Shown here: in pieces, positions 54,970 to 64,000 of the stretch
Numbering within the stretch: the first letter of the stretch is position 1
How the letters are laid out: each line of letters starts with the position of its first letter
Source of the DNA: Nageia nagi
Taxonomy: Eukaryota > Pinophyta
Assembly (NCBI GenBank): GCA_050084985.1
Contig: JBITNC010000001.1
Location: 10,788,001-10,852,000, forward strand
Length of the DNA: 64,000 nt
Direction: 5' to 3'
Program-made: the position numbers and the translations under genes
Notes under the pieces: model-generated
Database searches by the model: none
Told to the model about the DNA's origin: nothing
Seen by the model: the letters and a program-made list of their open reading frames with translations, nothing else

Positions 54970-57219
54970 TGGCCAACATTCCTTTCAACTATTCCTTGAT
55001 ACCCAAACCCTTAGGCCAATTTAACTAGCTACTATTTGTTATGCTTTTAGTTCTTAATTTCTTCTTAAGCTCTGACAGCTTGTTGACAAATCCTCTATCT
55101 ATTGTAGAATCCCATATCTTTCATGGCATTAAGTGTGGCCTTTGATACCTTATCTTTTAAAGAAGTTTAAAATGATATATCATTCAAGAACATGCATATA
55201 TTTGATATTTTTATAATTTATTTAATAAAATATAGGTAAGAAAAGAAACAAATCTCCAAATATTCAAATACTTGTAACATGTTTAACATTATAAAGGAAT
55301 AGAATATGTATAATAGAGAAGAAGAAAAAAATTGCTAAGGCCAAGGAATATGCAACTAAATATCAAAAGCTTCTTGCTTCAAGGTTGAAAGAGTAGTGTG
55401 AGCATTGAAGTGAGAGTTTTACCAAGAAAAGGGCATCATATTTCCACCTCTCAATTGGATCTAAACCATCACCAATTGCTTAATTTTTCTTTTTATTAAA
55501 AAGGATAAAGATAATTTCATTATATGCAACTGCAAGTTATGCAAAAGAGCCAAGCAAAGTTTCAAGTTTTAATATCATTCAATTTTTAGTATAATAGTGG
55601 AATAAATAATTATGAAGTATTTTATATAAAATGTTATGAGCAATTATCATGAATTTTAGGTTTATTCCTACTTACTATTTGGAGGTTTTAACAAACATTA
55701 TTTTATTATGTTTGATCTGGTTCTAAAATTTTATTTTGATGATTTATTTTCATTGGGTGGTTGTGAGTGATTGTGATAAATTATCCTTGGGAGTATTCTT
55801 ATTTGTATTGGAAGCTCTTTATATTGTCGAATATTCTTCTTTATATGAGAAACTAAAATTCAAATACTTCATTGATATATATTTAATTATGGACAAAGTT
55901 TGATAGGTCCTGCAGACTGATGGGTTAAAAAGGAAGTTAAAAGACATATATCTATCTATATAATCATTAACAAAAATAATATTATATAGAATAAAATTAT
56001 ATTTACTAGCAACACCCAATTTGGCATATTTTTATATAACCCTTTAATAATCTAAATCATAACATCCTTGACCTTATATTGTCTACTCAAGTAAGGATTT
56101 ATTTTGATCCATACTTCTTTCTTTCCCATATTTAAAGCTTCCATTGTTTCCTCCATGATCATTGTCTTCTTAACTATCCAAATATCATACAATTTACTCA
56201 ATTCTTCTTTGGTTAGAGTCATTTGCAAGCTTGATAAAACTAGTTTTTTTACCTTCCATGAAGATTGTAAGGGATTTTGGCCTTTGACTCTCATATAAAA
56301 TGTTTGGTATCTTGATGTTTAATATATTTATCATAAAGAACTATCCCTCATTCCATTATTCTCGCCAAATTTGATGCATACCCCATGGTGGATATTGCAA
56401 TATTCTATACTATTGAGCTTTTTAATAGGATCCATTACATGATTTCAATAGCTATTGAATCAAAGATACACCTTCTCCTAGCGCTCAAATCATCAATGTA
56501 AATTTCAAATAAAGGTATTCATTGGTGTTGGTACTCAAAAGCCACCTCTCTCCTACAATATATAGGCCTATATATCTAGTGAATTCCTCCTTCAAAGCTC
56601 TTTTATAGAACTTTAATTATTCTACTATATATATAAACAAAAGGATCAAGAAGAAAATCTACTTAGCTTACCTAAGGACAACTTGGATTGAATTAGGAAA
56701 ATCACTTTTATCAAAACTCTTACCTTCAGGTATACATGGAATTAGAGAAAGGTGCTATTTTCATTTCTAATTATATCAAACTATACATTTCACATGGTCT
56801 TTGATTCTTTCTTATCTAGATAAGGGTTCACTCATACTACCTTTATATCAATACATACCACCATGTCCCTAGAGATCTATCTATATATAGACTATGCAAC
56901 ATGGAATTAGAAATTAAAGATCATTTCATATTCATTTGCCCCATATGCTATGAAACATGAAGTCAATTTCATTACTTATTTTGAGTTTCCCATAATTTGA
57001 AGTCATGGATGAATTATAAATATCAAAATGCATCACACTCTATATTAGAGAAGCCACTTATGTCAAATAGAAAGTGATCATCAATAGATCCCACAACACA
57101 ATAAGTTCGAGACTTATCATTTTTTTAATCATAGGAAGATACCAAGAAGAAGCATAGTATTTTTTAGGAATTGATCTTGATTTTTGGCTAATCATGTATT
57201 TTTAGCTCTCTATTTTCCT
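54970..57219. other. AT-rich sequence, no gene recognised
   Basis: A minus-strand open stretch of 80 codons (56052-56294) and neighbouring pieces down to 56900 look like decayed retroelement coding sequence but match no domain that I can name. Confidence 0.45.
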
Positions 57220-57870
57220 ATTAGTATACATAATTTTGATCTACAGGGTCAATTAGCCTAGAGGAGGTCAATCAACACCAATTGGTTGATTAATCGTATT
57301 CTAGATCCAATTGGTTAGCTGATCCTATTGTAGATAAATTTGGTGGTATTATTATTGTAGAATAAATTATACCTAAGGAAACCAATATGATAAATAGGAT
57401 CGGTTTGATAGTGGTCGATCATGATCCAAAGGCATAAAAGTTATATTTTGAGTATGTAAACTCATTATCACATTGTTCTAAGTTTAGTAACTAATGTTTC
57501 TATTAATGATATATTTATTGCATGGATTTTTTACTTCAATTTTGGTTATAATAAAGCTTGCATGAATCTCTATAAATATGTTGTAATATTCATTGTAACT
57601 AGTAAGCAAACTAAGCAAAAGTAAGGAATTAGAGAATAGAGTTTGTATATGAGTGAGAAAGAGAAGAGAGATTGTTGTAGTGAGGATTATTGTGTAACAA
57701 AAGAGAAATTACAATGGTGTTACTATATTTTGTATCTCTTGGTGACTTTATAATGATATAAATAAAGGAATGGATATTCTACATGGACATAGCACACATT
57801 GGATGAACCATGTTACATGCTTGTGTCTTCTCTTATTGATATTATTTGTGTAATTCTTCTTTTGGTTTTG
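57220..57870 (+). repeat. Decayed copia-type LTR remnant
   Basis: CTATAAATATG (57570-57580) resembles an LTR TATA box. It is followed after about 200 bp by ATGGACATAGCACACATTGG, ATGAACCATGTTACATGCTT and GTGTCTTCTC, a word order common near the 3' end of plant copia LTRs (GTGGACGTAGG..GAACCACGTAAAT..TGTGTC). Neither border is certain and no interior was found. Confidence 0.4.
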
Positions 57871-58156
57871 AGTAAAGTAATTTTTAAACTTTATTTTTAT
57901 ATATTTAATCCTAATAATATGATACTTGAAGAGTATGTAAGGGCTATTCATCAACACATTACTATTAGACCCACAAAGATTACTTCCTCTAGTTGCAACG
58001 CCTTGAGCTTATTTCCAACCTCAAATTTTGGAGTAACCCCTTAAATATCCATATGTAGAATTTCTATCTCAATTATACCTATTGTAATCATTATTTTACC
58101 TTTGTATACTTATTTCTCTTAGACATTGAAGCCACTCTAGGTGCTCCCTTGTTGTT

Positions 58157-58158
<2 letters not shown>
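57871..58158. other. AT-rich sequence, nothing recognised
   Basis: No coding, repeat or RNA signal was seen. Confidence 0.4.

Positions 58159-58198
<40 letters not shown>
58159..58198. repeat. (TA)20 microsatellite
   Basis: An uninterrupted run of 20 TA dinucleotides. Confidence 0.97.
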
Positions 58199-58203
<5 letters not shown>

Positions 58204-60400
58204 AGTGATAATTTTTTTTTGTCACTTGCGAACATTAATATCAAATTTCAATTTCAATTACATAGTTCAATAATATTTTTATATATATTACCTTGAAGGA
58301 ATGAATTATCCTTCCTCTTTTGGAATTCATTGTCTTCCATTTGAGTAAAGATAATTGTTTCTTAATATCCTTGTAATGTTTATCCATTCTTAAGGAGAGG
58401 TTTTTAATTTTGGACATCATATTTTGAAGGCCTTTTAGTTTCTCAATGAACATTAGCATTTTGAATCATATATTGTGATAGTTGGGGAGGTATAATGTAT
58501 TTTGAATCATAGATTCATGAACCTACTAGCAAAGCACAATGACTTGTATAACTTGAGATATTTTTGGATTGTTACTATTGGAAATTTCTTTTTATCTTCT
58601 TCTCTTTGTCTTAGAAAATCAACATGATTTTTCATTACTAATTTATATAGATTTATGAGATTCTAAATGTACCCTTTGATCCTTTTATTCTCATTTTAGG
58701 CTCTCTACAACTGTAACGCTACCCCACTATACTAAATCCTAAAAATTTAGACTCCTCATTTTGTTTGAAGTATTCCCCATATGAAGTTCACTATTCATGC
58801 ATCATATATCCCACATTGATGATATTTTGTTGTTCTTTATACTATATGTAGATATCACTATCCCTAGATAGGTATTAGGGCATGCTCACCTTGCAATCCC
58901 ACCTCACTTATGAGCAGTTACCCATGATTATCATGCTCTAATTTTATTTGAGTAGCATCTTCTTTCCCATGAGTACACTTTTTTTGAATTAATTTTGAAT
59001 CTATAATTTTGACTAGGTTTAATATCTCATTGATTCACTTGTTAACCTAATCTAAGAATTCCATAATTACTAAGCCTTCTATAATTTTTGTACTTCCTTT
59101 CATATATGTGTATAAAAGTTTCATGCCCTTCTATTTTGATCTATGAATCCCATTAATACTAGATTTAATTATGTAGTTAGCCTTCTATTTTCTTCTTTGA
59201 GAATTGACTAAGTTTTATTTCCATGTCAATGTATTAGATCATCCTAAATCTCAATTCTTTACTAACATCATAAAATTTTATCCCTTAGGTTTGTTACCAA
59301 CAATTTCTTTGGGTGTGAATTATCTACTTTGGCATCATTACAATTTGTCATATGAGCATAACTTCTTATTTAAATGGTTTAGTGAATGTTATCTAGGATA
59401 ATTAAACTCAGAATGCATTATAGTTCTTGTACCATAAATCATATGTAAACATATAAACATGAGATGTAATAAACATAATTAGTGTAAGTTGCCATGACAT
59501 GTTGGCTACTTTCTTTGATATACATTTTTGATACTCGGTTACATATGAATCTTCTTATGTCCTATCTTATATCAAGAATACATCAAAATAATGAATTTAA
59601 AAGTAATTTTTAAATGATTCCATACAATACATCAATTGTGTAAATTCTATCCAATGAGTATAATGATATGGAAAGTCTTCATCTTCTTCCATGGTATCTT
59701 CATGCCATCTTCTTCTCACGATAATCCCAAGGTTCCAAGAATAAATGGTTATGAGTACTAAGAAAGGTTTTTGAGCATTTTGAGGATCAAGATATATCTT
59801 CTTATGATCATAATGTATTCTATTCTACATGCATCACATATCAATTCATACATTAATTTCATACAAGGTATTATATTTACTTAGGTCATACTCTACTTAT
59901 GATCTCAAGAGGTTTTATGATTTTTCCTAAGCTACCTCCATTCATTGATTATAGAGTAATATTTTATTCAAAATGAGACATTACAAAGGAAGTATTAAGA
60001 TTCCAAAGAGCTTTGTATATATCCTCAAGTAATGATCCACCATATTTTATCAAGAAAACCCATAAAATCCATATTGATTATAGATGTATATCAAATTAAA
60101 TATCATTATTTTTGATAACAAAAAGCTTGAATAAATTTATGAACTTTTTATTACATTCATAAAACTTTCCTCATTTCAAGCTAAATAAACCAATCAAAAA
60201 TCTAGTTAACCCTTTTAGAATCTAGGCTTTCAATCTCACACCAAATTATTATCAAGACCTTATTTATATCCCTTCCAAAATATATTAATTTAAGTTTTTT
60301 AAGATTCAAACTTTTACAAATTTTAATAAATATGACCCACTGTATACTAGTAATATATGCACCAATCGAATGTGTAGGAAAGATTTATGATAAATTACCT
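58199..60400. other. AT-rich intergenic sequence, nothing recognised
   Basis: Only short open stretches occur, such as 59204-59401 on the plus strand, without family resemblance. Confidence 0.5.
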
Positions 60401-60850
60401 CATTGAAACACTATCTAAATGCGTAATGATGCACAAAATAAATACATTGTAAAGGGTTGTAAATTGATTGATAAATTACCTAATCAAAACACTGTTTAAA
60501 GGGTGTAGGATATACATAGAGTATATGTTGTAAAGGCTTATGAATCATTAGACAAAATACCTTATCAACATGCAATCTTATGGGCATTTCAAACACAAAA
60601 TTTGTAGAGTTAATATGTTAGATGAACCAATGAGTTATTTGGAAAAATATCTCATCAAAATGTATCTTATGGGTGTGATAAATGCAAGATATAAACTTAA
60701 TGAATACATTGTGATTATTTATAAAAAGGTCTTATCAAAATGCAATTTTCTTAGGAGCAAAGTGTCGATAAAGTCAATACAATGGAAGGACTAGTAATGA
60801 CTCATCATAGTGCAATTTCATGGATATAATGAATACAAATTATACATAGG
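60401..60850. repeat. Degenerate tandem array, unit about 81 bp, six units
   Basis: Units anchored on (A/T)ATCAAAATGCAAT-like words start at 60401, 60482, 60563, 60652, 60733 and 60802, so the spacing is 81, 81, 89, 81 and 69. Each unit goes on with CTTATGGGTGT..-like and AATGAATACA..-like words. The units are strongly diverged. Confidence 0.6.
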
Positions 60851-63800
60851 GTCAAAAGTATTTACCTATTTAGCTTGATCCATTCCTATAAAAAAAATAA
60901 TCTAGATGCTGAAATTCCTATCCAAAACTCTTGCAACCTCCTTGAATGTTACGCTAGGAAAAACTCATTCGAACAAACAAATGGATGATATCTTCTCAGG
61001 TAAGACACCCATGGTGTAAAAAAAAAGGGTAAACAAGGTGAATGGAGTGGTAGAGGGGAGTATCTGAGGTAGTTGGCTCATTTGTTTTTGTTAGGAAGAG
61101 TGAGTCTCCAATAGATGATAGTACTCATATTTAATATAGTTTTCTTGTACTTGGGCTTTAATTCCAAGTACTCATTCACATGACAATTGTAAGGCCCATC
61201 AAATAGTATCTAAAAAAAAACAAAGGTCACCACCTTTTCAAAGTGGAATATAAGGTTTATATTTCAAGATCTCTTTTAAACTATATATATTAATCCCCTT
61301 TTTCTCCTTTATTGGGATAAATATAGACAATAGGTACATTACATTCACCATCTATGTATAGCCAATCTATACAATAGGATTACCTATGAAAAAGTACTAT
61401 AATTCTTACATGTCTCAAGCCAATGTAAAAATCAATAATAATATTAATACTAATAAGGTACCCTTTCTCTTTACATCTAGACAAAGCATACCTTATGTTC
61501 AATGCAAATTCATAAATCAAATTTGTACCTTCATAGTCACATGCTATCTTCCACTATTCAAATAAATAAAGATATAAAATTTAAATCAATATCAATATTC
61601 ACAATTAAACTAACATTATAGCATCTAAGAGTTTATATCAAATGCTTTATATAATATTTTAGCAACTAGATGCTAAAATCAAAAGAAAAGCACTCGGATG
61701 TTCAAGATGGACAATTGAAATGAGAGGACTCCTTCTTCTCATGAGACCCCAAAGCCAATATGGAGGAGAGATGTGTCCCTTTTCTTAAGGTTCCTCAAAT
61801 ATTTATTGTTAAAGGGTAGTATAATCCATCCAAAATAAATAACTATTTGTCCAACTCATCTATTTTATTCATGAGGGATGGGGTTTTATTATTTTTCTTT
61901 TCAAGTCCAATGTCTTTCCAATAAATTGTACACCTAACATTAGAATCCAAAGTATATAAAAATAATTTCACACACCTCACACATAAAATCTAAAAATGTA
62001 TGGAGAAGATTCCAAGATAGCTTTTCAACCACAAAAAAATGATAAATAATCATTTTAACCTTTAAATTTTTATTTTCACCTAAATCTATTAAAATTCCTT
62101 GGTCAAATTTCAAATTCAAATAATTGGAATATTCCTTGCATCATTCAAAAATAGTTAATTAATTTCTTAATCAAATTGCATCATGCATATGTTATCTTTA
62201 ACACACATATTTACTTGCGAGGTCCACCCATCTTGAGAGGTAAATTTCATTAGTACACACACGAGCATCACACACATCAAAGAGATTGAATATCATACTA
62301 AAAAATTATGATATGTAGCTATATGATTTAAGAATATACTTATGAGCTATCAATAATTCAATGCCAATCATTTCCTCACTCTTAATAATCCATTCCTATA
62401 GCCACTTATCTTGGTTCCTTGGGGATCTCTATCCTAATTCTTTTGTTAAGTCGAACCGTAACCTGTATCACACAAAATTTTGAAGCCAACATCAATTTGA
62501 TACAAATATGGCATATAATCATATTTTATTAGTCATCTCATGTTCCCATTCATATTAAAATTTATCGGAGGTAATGAAATTGAATGGGTCATTACAAAAT
62601 TTTGGAAAGCATTCAAAATTGAAGGTGCAATGAGGTTGTTACAATAATTTATTCTCTTGAGGATCCATTATGGCATTTAAAATGCTCTATGCAATCCTTA
62701 GGAGACCCCCTTTCATTTCCAAATTCAAAATGGATATCTAAGTTTATCCCAGAGTGGTGTTCAAAGAAGAAGAGCTTGGTGTATACACACACACACACAC
62801 ATAAAAGGTTTCCTCATTTTAAGGGTTATTAAGTGTAGCTTATTCTATTTCAAATAATTTGATGAATTTGATAGGTGAGGGTTGAAGATATTCATGTGAT
62901 ATATCTTAGTGAAAATAATATTATCCATTTATTATTCTTGTAAAGGAATAAGTATCTTCATATGGGGTTAATACAACTATTTTATTAGTGGTATGTTCTT
63001 TGTATTCTTTGATTATATCACCTATTGGTTTATATTTTGAAATAGAGATAAAAGAATACAAGGTAAAATACATGTCATCATACCTTATCAGAATTTTATT
63101 AGCACTATATTGTTATTTTTGACCAATTAATAAGGTTAATAATTTAGAAATTAATACCTTTAAAAATATCCATTGAACCTTTTTATTGATCATTTATCTA
63201 CTTAACTAACCTAAGGGGGAAAATCAATTTCTATCCCTTCAACTATTAACTTGGTAGAAGTTACCTTGGATTTACATATGACCTTGAACAAGGCTTGAAA
63301 CTTGAAATTTATTTTCTTATATTTAGTCACCATTTTAAAATAGAATGTGTCCAAAATTATATGAATTTTATCTATTCACAACACCTCCCCTAGTCCTCTC
63401 CCTTCACCTCACTCTGACACCCCCTATATGCTTTCTATCATAACCTACTTTGATGGTATACACACCATCAATTATTATGCCAAAATATCTCACCTCATGT
63501 CATGATAATTCTAATAGATCCCACTCCTCACTACCATATCTATGTATGAATTCTTATCTCATGTCCTCTAGGAGGGTGCCCTTAATTCCTTAACCCTGAA
63601 AATTTTTTATTCTAACCCCTTTGTATTCCTACCTCATTTGTAGAATTCAATTGATATAGTAAATATTATATGTCTTTTCATTAGAAGATCCATTTTTCTT
63701 ATTCCATGATCCTTCATCTATACCCAAAACATGTCAAGAGTACCATTTATCCTTAGGTGGAAGAAAGATAATTTTTTTTTACATCTAGGGGAACTATGTT

Positions 63801-64000
63801 TCTCAATGCCCTCCATCAATCCCCTAAATCCTTTTAGTGTACCCTCCTCCAAAGTATATCAAGAACTTTAGACAATGATCCTTAGAATTGGATCTCTTAT
63901 GTCAACTCCCTTCTTTGATGTACTTGTTTAACCCACTATTCTTTTCTTTTCACCCCTACCTCCTACCAGTTATTTCCTTCTAGTGGCACTATTTAGAAAC
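60851..64000. other. AT-rich intergenic sequence, no gene recognised
   Basis: No coding domain, LTR pair or RNA gene was seen. It contains a short (AC)8 microsatellite at 62785-62800. Confidence 0.5.
62785..62800. repeat. (AC)8 microsatellite
   Basis: Eight AC dinucleotides, preceded by GTAT and followed by ATAAAA. Confidence 0.95.

Overview
The window is nuclear plant DNA, most probably from a large-genome gymnosperm such as a conifer. That assignment is an inference: one intact plant gene is stretched over more than 30 kb by transposon-filled introns, and the rest is old LINE, Ty1/copia and Ty3/gypsy sequence full of stop codons. No bacterial, organellar or CRISPR signal was seen.

Left third (1-30213, + strand): one gene, the plant METTL14-type subunit of the mRNA N6-methyladenosine writer (MTB). 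It lacks its 5' end. Six exons can be placed exactly (3-2990, 3459-3542, 22810-22914, 23073-23181, 23630-23781, 29713-30213), all with GT..AG borders, an open frame and a stop at 30211-30213. They encode about 1312 residues: a long charged, disordered N-terminal part, an RGG block, a Met-Gly-Pro block, the MT-A70 methyltransferase fold and a Gln/Ser/Pro-rich tail.

Intron 2 (3543-22809, 19.3 kb) is a nest of elements: a gypsy chromodomain/LTR end, a hAT-like MITE with perfect terminal repeats and target duplication, several LINE pieces on both strands, a 2.6-kb LTR element with a cereblon-like host gene fragment, a 5'-truncated copia element, a lone gypsy-type LTR and a decayed gypsy pol on the minus strand. 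Intron 5 (5.9 kb) holds diverged direct repeats and a minus-strand Lys-rich mobile-element ORF relic.

Right two thirds (30214-64000): no host gene was recognised. The main objects are a 13-kb Tat-type gypsy element (36061-49131), which has split an older coding-like element, and a copia element (50005-54969) whose 5' LTR follows a polypurine-like tract belonging to that older element. The last 9 kb is AT-rich, with a decayed copia-type LTR, (TA)n and (AC)n microsatellites and a degenerate array of about 81-bp units.

The most interesting objects are the cereblon-like gene capture inside the small LTR element, the long unassigned ORF between integrase and 3' LTR of the Tat element, and the shared-LTR arrangement at 49132-54969. 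All identifications are by eye; no database search was run.
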